Positions 8,783-17,116 of a DNA stretch of 64,000 nucleotides are shown here, one piece after another. How positions within the stretch are numbered: the stretch's first letter is position 1; each line of letters begins with the position of its first letter. Source of the stretch: Acidobacteriota bacterium. Lineage in GTDB: Bacteria; Acidobacteriota; Aminicenantia; Aminicenantales; Saccharicenantaceae. The notes under the pieces are model-generated. The model was not told the DNA's origin, made no database searches, and saw nothing but the letters and a program-made list of their open reading frames with translations. The DNA is taken from positions 1 to 64,000 of the forward strand of contig JAKQUO010000048.1 in the NCBI GenBank assembly GCA_029569255.1, in the 5' to 3' direction. The translations under genes were made by a program, and so were the position numbers.

Positions 8783-8811
8783 GGGGACACGCGCCCGAGG
8801 CACATGTCGCC
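8783..8811. repeat. REP-like palindrome, copy 5, carrying the ROK start codon
   Basis: Degenerate copy 'ggggacacgcgcc' ... 'ggcacatgtcgcc', inverted relative to copy 4. The ATG of 'acatgtc' in its right arm (8804-8806) is the best start codon for the ROK kinase gene. Confidence 0.75.
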
Positions 8812-9871
8812 GTTATGCGGCGGGATCGACGTCGGCGGGACGAAGATCGCCTCGGCCCTGTTCGACGAGAACGGGGAGATCTCGGCCCGGGACAAGATCG
8901 CCATCGACAGGCGGGGCGGCGACGCGGCCGCGGCCCAGGTCGCCGGGCGGATCGAGGCCCTGGCCGACGCGGCCGCCAAGGCTGGCGGGACGCTGGCCGC
9001 CGTAGGCATCGCCGTCCCCGGCATCGCCTATTCGGCCAGCGGCCAGGTCTGGGCCCCGAACATCCCCGGCTGGGACCGGTATCCGCTGTTGGACAAAGTC
9101 CGGGGACATGTCCCTCTGGCGCGGCGTGCCCCTCTTGTCTTGGTGTCCGACCGGAGCGCCTATGTCGCCGGCGAGGCCTGGCGCGGCGCGGCGGCGGGGG
9201 CCAGGGACGCCGTCTTCCTGGCCGTCGGCACGGGCATCGGCCTGGGCGTCATTTCCGGCGGCCGGATCGTCCACGGGCATGAGGACATCGCCGGGGCCGT
9301 CGGCTGGTTCGCCCTGGACCCCGGCTTCAAACCGGCGTACGCCTCCATGGGGTGTTTCGAGGCCGAGGCCTCGGGGAGCTCGGTCGCTCGCAAGGCCCGG
9401 GAACGGATCGCCGCCGGCCGCTCCTCGCGCATTCTCGATCTCGCCGGCGGCCGCGCCGAGGCTGTCACCGCCGAGACGGTCGCCGCCGCGGCCCGGGCCG
9501 GGGACGCCTTGGCCCGTGAGATCGTCGCCGAGGCCGTGACCTATCTCTCCATGGGTGTGGCCAACATCGTCAGCCTCCTGAACCCCGAGACGGTCGTCCT
9601 CGGCGGCGGCCTGTTCCGGGCGGCCGACCTCTTCCTCGAACCCGTCCGCCGGGAGTTCCGGCGCTGGGCCCAGCCGCTGGCGGCCCGGGCGGTCCGGATC
9701 GAGCTCTCCAAGCTCGGCGAGGCCGCCGGGCTCTACGGCTGCGGGAGATTGGCCTGGCAGTATTATCAAGAACAAGAAAGGGGACACGTACCGGAGGTAC
9801 ATGTCCCCCCTCGAACCCGCCCCGGCAGCGCGCATCGGAAGCGGCGCAATAAGCGGAGAGATGCCAAGTGA
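8804..9871 (+). CDS. ROK-family sugar kinase
   Basis: ROK kinases phosphorylate glucose, N-acetylglucosamine, N-acetylmannosamine or fructose with ATP. The ATP-binding 'GGIDVGGTKIASALFD' opens the protein. 'LAAVGIAVPG', 'AVGTGIGLGVISGGRIVHG' and the zinc-site region 'MGCFEAEASGSS' follow. The full cysteine set of the classical zinc motif is not present. Only 'MSPLC' precedes the fold, and that ATG is supplied by a palindromic repeat; no Shine-Dalgarno is evident. A decayed repeat lies in frame near residue 100 ('KVRGHVPLARRAPL'). The last ~30 residues ('ERGHVPEVHVP' onward) are read from another repeat and its flank. The core domain looks complete, so it may still be active. It sits beside a SIS isomerase, as expected for amino-sugar catabolism. 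Confidence 0.8.
   Translation: MSPLCGGIDVGGTKIASALFDENGEISARDKIAIDRRGGDAAAAQVAGRIEALADAAAKAGGTLAAVGIAVPGIAYSASGQVWAPNIPGWDRYPLLDKVRGHVPLARRAPLVLVSDRSAYVAGEAWRGAAAGARDAVFLAVGTGIGLGVISGGRIVHGHEDIAGAVGWFALDPGFKPAYASMGCFEAEASGSSVARKARERIAAGRSSRILDLAGGRAEAVTAETVAAAARAGDALAREIVAEAVTYLSMGVANIVSLLNPETVVLGGGLFRAADLFLEPVRREFRRWAQPLAARAVRIELSKLGEAAGLYGCGRLAWQYYQEQERGHVPEVHVPPRTRPGSAHRKRRNKRRDAK
9102..9132. repeat. Decayed REP-like palindrome inside the ROK gene
   Basis: The left arm 'ggggacatgtccc' is intact; the right arm 'ggcgtgcccc' lacks one base. It lies in frame within the ROK coding sequence, in a region where family members vary in length. Confidence 0.55.
9780..9808. repeat. REP-like palindrome, copy 6, in the ROK 3' end
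   Basis: Arms 'ggggacacgtacc' and 'ggtacatgtcccc' with loop 'gga' and C-A polarity. It is translated as part of the ROK C-terminal tail. Confidence 0.9.
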
Positions 9872-9882
9872 CCGGGCAACTC

Positions 9883-9911
9883 GGGGACATGTGCCGAAGG
9901 TCGGTGTCCCC
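9883..9911. repeat. REP-like palindrome, copy 7
   Basis: Arms 'ggggacatgtgcc' and 'ggtcggtgtcccc', inverted relative to copy 6. It lies just before the Shine-Dalgarno of the SIS gene. Confidence 0.8.
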
Positions 9912-9931
9912 CTGACATAAGGAGAAAGACC

Positions 9932-10771
9932 ATGTCCGCACAGAACTACCTCGGCATCGTCCAGTGGATCCTGGCCGAGATCCAATCGCGCGAGATGACG
10001 GCCATCAAGGCCGCGGCCAGGCTCATGGCCGCCTCCATCCGCCGGAAGGGCCGCGTCTACATGTTCGGCAGCGGCCACTCGGTCATCCCGGTCCTCGACA
10101 TCTTCCCCCGCTACGGCGGCTTCGTCGGCTTCTTCCCGCTCTGCGACCCGCGGCTGATGTGGTCGAACGTCATCGGCCCCGGCGGCGCCCGCGAGCTCCT
10201 CTGGCTCGAGCGCCAGGAGGGCTACGCCAAGGTCTTCCTCCAGAGCTTCCCGCTCGAGCCGCGCGACGTCATGCTCGTCTTCTCCCACGGCGGCCTCAAC
10301 GCGGCCCCGATCGAGGTGGCCCTCGAGGCCAGGGCCCGCGGCCTCAAGGTCGTCGCCGTCTCCTCGCACGCCAACGCCGCGGCCGGCCGGCGCCCCCATT
10401 CGTCGGGGAAGGCCCTGTCGGAGATCGCCGACGTGGCCATCGACAACCACGTCCCGCCCGAGGACGCCCTCGTCGACGTCGGGCAGACTGAGCGCGTCGC
10501 CGCGGGCTCGACCGTCGCGGCCGTCTCCATCGCCATGGCCCTGGTCGCCGAGACGGCCGCCGCCCTGGCCAAGGCCGGGAAGGTGCCGCCGACCTTCGTT
10601 TCGCCCAACGTCCGCGGCGTCCCGGCCGGCCACATGGCCGGGGTCTATCGGGCCTTCACCGAGTTCTGCTACGCCCGGCCGTTCAAGGCCGCGAAAAGGC
10701 CCGGCGCCCGGCCCGGCGGGAAGCGGGCCGCCAAGCGGCCGAAGGCCCCCGCGAAAGGCCCGCGCCCGTGA
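9932..10771 (+). CDS. SIS-domain sugar-phosphate isomerase/binding protein
   Basis: This 279-residue cytoplasmic protein is of the 'sugar isomerase domain' (UPF0309/MurQ-like) type. The phosphosugar-binding signature is 'GRVYMFGSGHSVIPVLDIF', with a second Ser-rich strand 'VMLVFSHGG' and 'VVAVSSHANA'. Related proteins act on phosphorylated amino sugars or as regulators, and the exact substrate is unknown. The last ~35 residues are a Lys/Arg/Pro/Ala-rich tail that is probably disordered. The start ATG has a strong 'aaggagaaa' site. The 3' end overlaps the MFS gene by 4 bp (GTGA), implying translational coupling. With the ROK kinase upstream this suggests an amino-sugar processing unit. Confidence 0.8.
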   Translation: MSAQNYLGIVQWILAEIQSREMTAIKAAARLMAASIRRKGRVYMFGSGHSVIPVLDIFPRYGGFVGFFPLCDPRLMWSNVIGPGGARELLWLERQEGYAKVFLQSFPLEPRDVMLVFSHGGLNAAPIEVALEARARGLKVVAVSSHANAAAGRRPHSSGKALSEIADVAIDNHVPPEDALVDVGQTERVAAGSTVAAVSIAMALVAETAAALAKAGKVPPTFVSPNVRGVPAGHMAGVYRAFTEFCYARPFKAAKRPGARPGGKRAAKRPKAPAKGPRP

Positions 10772-11967
10772 CCGGCGACGGCGCCCCAAGCCCTCTCGCC
10801 GTCGGCCGGCTGCAGGCCTCGGCCTGGGCCGGCATGTTCGTCTTCGGCATCGTCATGGCCGTCCTGGGCGCCATCCTCCCGTCGCTCTTCGACCGCTTCG
10901 GCTTCGGCGCCGGCATGGCCGGGAACCTTTTCCTGGCCATGAACTTCGCCATGCTGGCGACGACGGTCTTCTTCGGGCCGCTCGTCGACCGCTTCGGCTT
11001 CAAGCCGCTCCTGGCCGTCTCGTCCGCCCTCGTCGCCCTGGCCTTCTTCATGCTCTCGCGGGCCTCCGGCTACGGCCTCGTCCTGGCCGCGGCGGTCGTC
11101 CTCGGCCTCGGCGGCGGCGCCCTCAACGGCGGCACGAACGCCCTGACGAGCGACCTGCACGAGGGCGAGAGACGAGGCGCGGCCCTCAACGTCCTGGGCA
11201 TCTTCTTCGGCTTCGGCGCCCTGTCCATCCCCTTCCTCATCGGCACGCTGCGCCAGAGTCTGGGCGTGCCGACGATCCTCCTCGTCGCCGCCGGGCTCGG
11301 CCTGGTCCCGCTCGTCATCTACGCCGTCCTGCCCTTCCCGCGGGCCAAGCAGGAACAGGGCTTCCCGATCATGGAGGCGGCCCGGATCGCCCGCAGCCCT
11401 CTCCTCTGGCTTTGCGCCTTCGTCCTCTTCTTCCAGTCCGGCAACGAGTTCACGGCCGGCGGCTGGATCTCGACCCATCTCCAGAAGACTCACGGCCTCG
11501 GCGCCGGCGCGTCGGCCATCGTTCTGGCCGGCTACTGGGCGGCCATCATGTCGGGCCGGCTCCTCTCGAGCCGCCTCGTCCGGCGCCTCCGCAGTGAGAC
11601 GCTCATCCTGGGGAGCGCCGCCCTGGCCCTGGCCGCGGCCTCGCTCCTGGCCCTGGCCCGGTCGGGAGCCGCGGCGGCCGCGGGCGCCGTCCTGCTCGGC
11701 CTCGGCTTCTCGGCCATTTTTCCCACGACCCTGGCCGTCGTCGGCGGCCGCTTCGCCTCGCTGACCGGCACGGCTTTCAGCGTGGTCATCGCCGTCGGGT
11801 TGGCCGGCGGCATGCTCGGGCCCTGGCTGGCGGGGCGGATCGCCGAGACGTCGAGCCTGAGGCGGGGACTGGTCGTCCCCGTCGCCGGCTGCGCCATGAT
11901 CGTCGTACTCGCGCTTCTCGTCGGCCGCGAGCTCCGCCGGACGGCGGACGAAAGGAAACTCCCATGA
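10768..11967 (+). CDS. MFS transporter, sugar-type
   Basis: This 399-residue hydrophobic protein has about 12 predicted membrane segments in two repeats, typical of the major facilitator superfamily. The cytoplasmic loop after TM2 contains the family motif region 'FFGPLVDRFGFKPLL' (G-x-x-x-D-R-x-G). Fold and context suggest it imports a mono- or disaccharide released by the neighbouring glycosidases, but substrate cannot be inferred from sequence. It starts at GTG 10768, overlapping the SIS stop by 4 bp, and its stop overlaps the GH116 start (11964) by 4 bp, so the three genes are probably co-translated. Confidence 0.8.
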   Translation: MTGDGAPSPLAVGRLQASAWAGMFVFGIVMAVLGAILPSLFDRFGFGAGMAGNLFLAMNFAMLATTVFFGPLVDRFGFKPLLAVSSALVALAFFMLSRASGYGLVLAAAVVLGLGGGALNGGTNALTSDLHEGERRGAALNVLGIFFGFGALSIPFLIGTLRQSLGVPTILLVAAGLGLVPLVIYAVLPFPRAKQEQGFPIMEAARIARSPLLWLCAFVLFFQSGNEFTAGGWISTHLQKTHGLGAGASAIVLAGYWAAIMSGRLLSSRLVRRLRSETLILGSAALALAAASLLALARSGAAAAAGAVLLGLGFSAIFPTTLAVVGGRFASLTGTAFSVVIAVGLAGGMLGPWLAGRIAETSSLRRGLVVPVAGCAMIVVLALLVGRELRRTADERKLP

Positions 11968-14726
11968 GATCACCGGGAAACCGGGCCCTCGCCCTGATGT
12001 GCTCCGCCGTCGCGTGGGCCGCGCTGACCGGCGCGGCCCCGGCCGGCCCGCCTGCGGGCGACGCCGTCGCCGACGCGGCCAAGGCGGAGCTCTTGCGCAA
12101 GTACGCCCCCCTGCTCGCGGAGAAGGGCGTCGCCGACGAGGCCGGCCGCGAGATCGCCGGCCGCCTCGACGGCCTCGTCTCTGCGGCCCGGTCGCGGGGC
12201 GCCGGGACGGCCAAGGACGCCGTCCGGCTGGCCCTCGACGCCCTCAACCACTCCGCCTCGAACCTGGCCGGCTTCCCCCAGGCGGCCTTCGACCGGCCCA
12301 TCGGCCACACGCTCGAGACGTTCGGCCGCACGGTCGCCCCGGGCAATATCGAGGCCCGGGCCGAGGGCAGCGGCTGTCCCGTCGGCGGCATCGGCGCCGG
12401 CGGCTTCGAGCGGCTGATGAACGGCAACTTCTCGACCTGGTTTCTCAGGCCCGGCTGGATGGTCGAGGACACCGTCTGGGCCGACCAGTTCCACGTCTTC
12501 ATGCGGACGGCCGGCCGCACGGTCGCCCGGACGCTCTCCACGACCGCCCCGCCCGCCGGGGCCGGCCTGGGCGCCTGGGCTTGGAACTACCCCGTCGGCC
12601 GGGGCGACTACTTCGCCCTCTATCCCAAGTCCGGCTTCTCCTACGAGAAGAACCCGGAGTTCCCGGTCAAGCTGGCCGTCGTCCAGTTCTCGCCGGTCAT
12701 CGCCAAGAACTACAAGGAGACGAGCTATCCGGTGGCCGTCTATCGCTGGGTGGCCGTCAATCCGACCAAACAGCCGGTCGACGTCAGCCTTCTCCTGACC
12801 TGGGAGAACATGGTCGGCTGGGAGGCCGTCCCGGCCCCCCGCCCGGCCGCGGGCGCGCCGCCGCAGGCCTCCTTCGTCTGGGACCGGTCGAGCGCCGGCA
12901 ACGTCAACGAGTTCGTCGAGAACGGCCGCCACAAGGGCGTCCTGTTCCGGCGGGAGGGCCTTGACGTCCGGACAGGCAACGCCCTGGCCGGCACGATGGC
13001 CATCGCCGTCCTGGAGACGACGTCCCAGGTCCGAGCCCACGTCCAGGCCGCCTTCGACCCCCGCGGCGACGGCGCCGACGTCTGGACGCGGTTCGCCGCC
13101 GACGGCACGCTCGACGGGACCCGCGCCTCGGCCCCGGCCGCGGCCGGCCGGGAGACCGGCGCGGCCCTGGCCGTCTCGTTCACGCTCAAGCCGGGCGAGC
13201 GGCTCACTGTGCCCTTCGCCGTCGCCTGGGACTTCCCCTACTACGAGTTCGAGCCCGGGGCCAAGCAGAAGAGGAAATACACGGCCTTCTTCGGCGCCGA
13301 GGGCGCGAACGCCTTCCGCATCGCCTCCGAGGCCCTGGTCCGGGCCGCCGAGTGGGAGATGGCCGTCGACGCCTGGCAGAGGCCCATCCTGTCCGACGCC
13401 AGGCTCCCGGACTGGTTCAAGCAGGCCCTGCTCAACGAGCTCTACGTCCTGTCCGAGACCAGCGTCTGGGACGCGACGACCGACCTCCACACCTATCTCG
13501 AGAGCGCCGATTACCTCATGTACGGCACGACCGACGTCGACTCCTACTGCTGGCACGTCCTCCGGCTCTGGCCCGAGCTGGAGAAGCGCAACATGGAGTT
13601 CATCGCCCGGACCGTGCCGCTCGAGGACCCCTCTTTCCGGGCCTTCCAGTACGCGACGGCCTTCCCGAACGAGGTCCCGGCCGACAAGCTCGGCCGCTAC
13701 TGGGACACGGTCAAGGCCCCGGGCATGGTGCCCCACGACCTCGGCTCGCCGCGCAAGAGGCCCTGGACGCTCCTGAACGCCTTCGACTGGCAGAACGCCA
13801 ACGTCTGGAAGGACCTCAACCCGAAGTTCCCGCTCCGGGCCTACCGCGATTTCCTGGCCGACGGCGGCTTCGACGTCGGCTTCCTGATGAAGATGTTCGA
13901 GGCCTCGGTCCTGGCCCTGGACACGCTCGAAGCGAAGTTCGGCGACAAGGCGAGCCACGTCCCGCTCAACGAGGGCATCCCCGACCAGACCTACGACACC
14001 TGGCGGATGAAGGGCGAGAGCGCCTACGTCGGCCTCACCTGGCTGGCCGGGCTCAAGGCGGCCATCCGGATGGGGGAGACCCTGAGCTTCCGCGGCCTGG
14101 CCCGGGTGAGCGAGGTCGACATCGGCGCGGTCACGGAGAAATACAAGGGCTGGTTCGCCGCCGGCCGGGCTTCCCTGCGCAAGCTCTGGGACGCCGAGCG
14201 GGGCTACTTCCGCATCGACGCCCGGACGGACGACATCATGACCGACCAGCTCTTCGGCGTCTGGTACGCCCGCATGCTCGGCATCGAGGCCGACGACGAC
14301 AGGGCCGTCGCGCCGCCCGCCGACGTCTCCCGGGCGCTCCGGACGGTCTACGGGGCCAACGTCCTCGGCTACGGGCGGGGCCTCATGGGCGCGGTCAACG
14401 GCCGCCGGGCCGACGGCTCCCAGCTCCGCGGCCAGCAGGGCGACGAGGTCTGGGTCGGCACGGCCTACGCCTTCGCCGCCCACCTCGCCCTCGAGGGCCT
14501 CGTCGAGGAGGCCCTGCACACGGCCTACGGGGTCTACCACGTCGTCTACAGCCCCTTCGGCCAGGGCTACTTCTTCAAGACGCCGGAGGCCTATCTCGAC
14601 CCCGGTGAGGCGCAGTGGGACGACGCCTCCAAGACGCACGGCGAGCGGACCTTCCGGGCCATGAAGTACATGAGGGCCGGCGCCGTCTGGGCCCTCTACG
14701 AGGCGCTGTTGAAAAACCGGCCCTGA
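11964..14726 (+). CDS. GH116-family beta-glycosidase (GBA2-like), secreted
   Basis: Family 116 includes bacterial beta-glucosidases/xylosidases and the animal bile-acid glucosylceramidase GBA2. This 920-residue protein has a signal peptide (to about residue 25), an N-terminal beta-sandwich domain and an (alpha/alpha)6 barrel. The predicted nucleophile is Glu513 in 'LHTYLESADYLMYGTTDVDS'. The predicted acid/base is Asp678 in 'PDQTYDTWRMKGESAYVG'. 'GMVPHDLGSP' and 'VWKDLNPKFPLRAYRD' are further family landmarks. Its start overlaps the MFS gene by 4 bp ('ATGA'). It is followed by the sulfatase-like gene after 23 bp. Specificity for glucosides, xylosides or N-acetylglucosaminides cannot be told from sequence. 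Confidence 0.85.
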   Translation: MRSPGNRALALMCSAVAWAALTGAAPAGPPAGDAVADAAKAELLRKYAPLLAEKGVADEAGREIAGRLDGLVSAARSRGAGTAKDAVRLALDALNHSASNLAGFPQAAFDRPIGHTLETFGRTVAPGNIEARAEGSGCPVGGIGAGGFERLMNGNFSTWFLRPGWMVEDTVWADQFHVFMRTAGRTVARTLSTTAPPAGAGLGAWAWNYPVGRGDYFALYPKSGFSYEKNPEFPVKLAVVQFSPVIAKNYKETSYPVAVYRWVAVNPTKQPVDVSLLLTWENMVGWEAVPAPRPAAGAPPQASFVWDRSSAGNVNEFVENGRHKGVLFRREGLDVRTGNALAGTMAIAVLETTSQVRAHVQAAFDPRGDGADVWTRFAADGTLDGTRASAPAAAGRETGAALAVSFTLKPGERLTVPFAVAWDFPYYEFEPGAKQKRKYTAFFGAEGANAFRIASEALVRAAEWEMAVDAWQRPILSDARLPDWFKQALLNELYVLSETSVWDATTDLHTYLESADYLMYGTTDVDSYCWHVLRLWPELEKRNMEFIARTVPLEDPSFRAFQYATAFPNEVPADKLGRYWDTVKAPGMVPHDLGSPRKRPWTLLNAFDWQNANVWKDLNPKFPLRAYRDFLADGGFDVGFLMKMFEASVLALDTLEAKFGDKASHVPLNEGIPDQTYDTWRMKGESAYVGLTWLAGLKAAIRMGETLSFRGLARVSEVDIGAVTEKYKGWFAAGRASLRKLWDAERGYFRIDARTDDIMTDQLFGVWYARMLGIEADDDRAVAPPADVSRALRTVYGANVLGYGRGLMGAVNGRRADGSQLRGQQGDEVWVGTAYAFAAHLALEGLVEEALHTAYGVYHVVYSPFGQGYFFKTPEAYLDPGEAQWDDASKTHGERTFRAMKYMRAGAVWALYEALLKNRP

Positions 14727-14749
14727 ACCGCTATCTTGATTTTTAAGGC

Positions 14750-17116
14750 ATGAACGCTAAACAACGGACGGCAGCGTGGGTCCTCGCGGCCGGCGCCGTC
14801 GCCGCGGCCGCCGCGGCGGCCTGGTTCCTCGCCGGTCCCGGACGGCCGTCCGCCCCGGCCAGGATCGGGCGGCTCTGGGCCAAGAAGGGGACGGCCAAGC
14901 CCAACGTCATCCTGGTCACCCTCGACACGACCCGGGCCGACCACCTGGGCTGCTACGGCGGCGCCGCCGCCCGGACGCCCGTCCTCGACGGCCTGGCCCG
15001 CCGCGGCGTCCTGTTCGAGCAGGCGGCCACGGCCTCGCCCCTGACCCTGCCGGCCCACTCGACGATCCTGACGGGCATGTACCCGACCTACCACGGCGTC
15101 CGGGTCAACGGCAACACGGCCCTGAACGAGGACCAGACGACGCTGGCCGAGGTCTTCGCCGCCCGGGGCTACGACTGCGGCGCGTTCGTCGCCGCCTTCG
15201 TCGTCGACGGCCGCTGGGGGCTCAAGCAGGGCTTCGGGACCTACGACGACAGGCTCGACATGACCCGGTCGAAGCACATCGACCTCGGGGCCATCCAGCG
15301 TCCGGGGAACGAGGTCCTGGACTCGGCCCTGGGCTGGCTCGACGGCCGCAGGGACCGTCCGTTCTTCGCCTGGATCCACCTCTACGACCCGCACCTGCCT
15401 TACGAGCCGCCCGAGCCCTATCGCTCCGAGTACGCCGGAGCCGGCCCGGCCGGGCTCTACTCGGGCGAGATCGCCTTCATGGACGAGCAGGTCGGGCGTC
15501 TCACCGCCTGGCTCGACCGGACCGGCCTCGACCGGACGACGGTCCTCGTCCTCGTCGGCGACCACGGCGAGGGGCTGGGGGACCACGCCGAGAGCGCGCA
15601 CGGGTTCTTCATCTACGACTCGACCCTGCACGTCCCCCTCATCGTCGTCGCCCCGCTCGACGGCTTGGCCGGCAAGCGCGTCCCGGCCCAGGTCAGCACG
15701 GCCGACCTCTTCCCGACCATCCTCGACCTGGCCGGCCTCTCCGGGGTCGGGGAGGTCCAGGGCCGCTCGCTCGTCCGGCGGATGTTCCGGCCGGGCGCGG
15801 GGCGGGAAACCCCGGCCTACGGCGAGTCCATGGCCCCGAACATCCAGTTCGGCTGGAGCCCTCTCCACGTCCTGCGGACGAGCCGGTGGAAATACATCGA
15901 CGCGCCGCGGGCCGAGCTCTTCGACATCGCCGCCGACCCGGGCGAGCGGGTCAACCTCGCCTCCCGGGAGCCCGGCGTCGTCCGGGCCATGAAGGCCGGC
16001 CTGGACCGCCTCATGGACGAGACGGGCCGGGGAGCGCCCGCGCCGCAGGCGGCCAACCTCGACAGGGAGACCATGGAGCGGTTGACCGCGCTGGGCTACG
16101 TCGGGGCCCCCGTCGCGGCCCGGAAGGCCTCCGGCGCGTCCGCTCCCTTGGCCGACCCCAAGGACAAGCTGGCGGTCTTCGAGAGGGTCACGGCGGCCGG
16201 CGGGCTGGTCACGGCGGACAAGTACGCCGAGGCCGTGCCTCTCCTGGAAACGGCCCTGGCCGAGGAGCCCGGCATCCCCCAGGCCATGCTCGTCCTCTCG
16301 ACCTGCTACAAGGAGCTCGGCCGGCCGGAGGAGGCCAAGGCCATGCTGGACATGGTCCTCAAGGACGACCCCGAGAACCTCCAGGCCCTGATCAGCCTGG
16401 CCAACATCCTCCTCGACGAGGGCCGGGACGACGATGTCCTGGCCCTCTGCAAGCAGGCCCTCAACGTGGACGAGACCAACACCCAGGCCCTCCAGATCGT
16501 CGGCGAGATCCACATGGGCCGGCTCGAGTTCGACCAGGCCCTGCCCTACATCGAAAAGGCCGCCGACGTCCAGGCCAAGAACGACCGGAGCCGCTTCAAC
16601 CTGGCCGCCTGCCTGATCGGCCTCGGGCAGTTCGACCGGGCCGAGCCCATCCTCAGGGCCGTCCTCGAGGCCTCGCCGAAGTGGCCGCTGGCCCGGTTCA
16701 ACCTGGGGCTCCTGTGCGAGGAGCGGGGGAGGCTCGAGGAGGCCCGGGCGGCCTACGCTCAGGAGGTCGAAACCTATCCCTCGGAGTTCAAGGCCCGGTT
16801 CAACCTGGGCAAGCTCCTGTTCAAGCTCGGCGACCGGGCCGGGTCGCTGGCCGAGATGCGGCAGGTCGTCAAGCTCACGCCGAAGCTGGCCGAGGGGCAC
16901 CTCTTCCTGGCCCGCGGCCTCCTCTACGAGGATGTCCCCTTGGAGGAGGTCGAGGCCTCGGCCGAAAGGGGGCTGGCCCTGGCCGATACGCCCGAGCTCA
17001 AGGCCATGGGCTGCTTCCTGCTGGCCGACGTCTACAACCGGATGCGCCGGCCGGACAAGATGGAAGAGGCCTTGCGCCGGGCCCGGGCCTTCCAAGCCGA
17101 AAAGGAGTCGCGATGA
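14750..17116 (+). CDS. Sulfatase-like (alkaline-phosphatase fold) protein with TPR repeats
   Basis: An N-terminal membrane anchor (residues 9-30) leads into an alkaline-phosphatase-superfamily domain: 'NVILVTLDTTRADHLGCYGG' (metal Asp59), 'HLYDPHLPYEPP', 'LVGDHGEGLGDHAESAHGF'. The position used by true sulfatases for formylglycine (C/S-x-P-x-R) reads T99-L-P-A-H103. It therefore lacks the convertible Cys/Ser, and Thr is the likely nucleophile/metal ligand as in phosphodiesterases and phosphomutases of the superfamily. From about residue 470 to the end are several tetratricopeptide repeats. It probably acts outside the cytoplasmic membrane. The 3' end overlaps the next gene by 4 bp (ATGA). Sulfatase, phosphatase or transferase activity all remain possible. 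Confidence 0.75.
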   Translation: MNAKQRTAAWVLAAGAVAAAAAAAWFLAGPGRPSAPARIGRLWAKKGTAKPNVILVTLDTTRADHLGCYGGAAARTPVLDGLARRGVLFEQAATASPLTLPAHSTILTGMYPTYHGVRVNGNTALNEDQTTLAEVFAARGYDCGAFVAAFVVDGRWGLKQGFGTYDDRLDMTRSKHIDLGAIQRPGNEVLDSALGWLDGRRDRPFFAWIHLYDPHLPYEPPEPYRSEYAGAGPAGLYSGEIAFMDEQVGRLTAWLDRTGLDRTTVLVLVGDHGEGLGDHAESAHGFFIYDSTLHVPLIVVAPLDGLAGKRVPAQVSTADLFPTILDLAGLSGVGEVQGRSLVRRMFRPGAGRETPAYGESMAPNIQFGWSPLHVLRTSRWKYIDAPRAELFDIAADPGERVNLASREPGVVRAMKAGLDRLMDETGRGAPAPQAANLDRETMERLTALGYVGAPVAARKASGASAPLADPKDKLAVFERVTAAGGLVTADKYAEAVPLLETALAEEPGIPQAMLVLSTCYKELGRPEEAKAMLDMVLKDDPENLQALISLANILLDEGRDDDVLALCKQALNVDETNTQALQIVGEIHMGRLEFDQALPYIEKAADVQAKNDRSRFNLAACLIGLGQFDRAEPILRAVLEASPKWPLARFNLGLLCEERGRLEEARAAYAQEVETYPSEFKARFNLGKLLFKLGDRAGSLAEMRQVVKLTPKLAEGHLFLARGLLYEDVPLEEVEASAERGLALADTPELKAMGCFLLADVYNRMRRPDKMEEALRRARAFQAEKESR

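Noticed and set aside
4942-9024. Very long open frame on the minus strand (over 1300 codons)
   Set aside because: It lies opposite well-supported GH18, GH42 and ROK genes, and its translation is a Val/Asp/Gly/Leu-rich low-complexity shadow typical of high-GC antisense frames.
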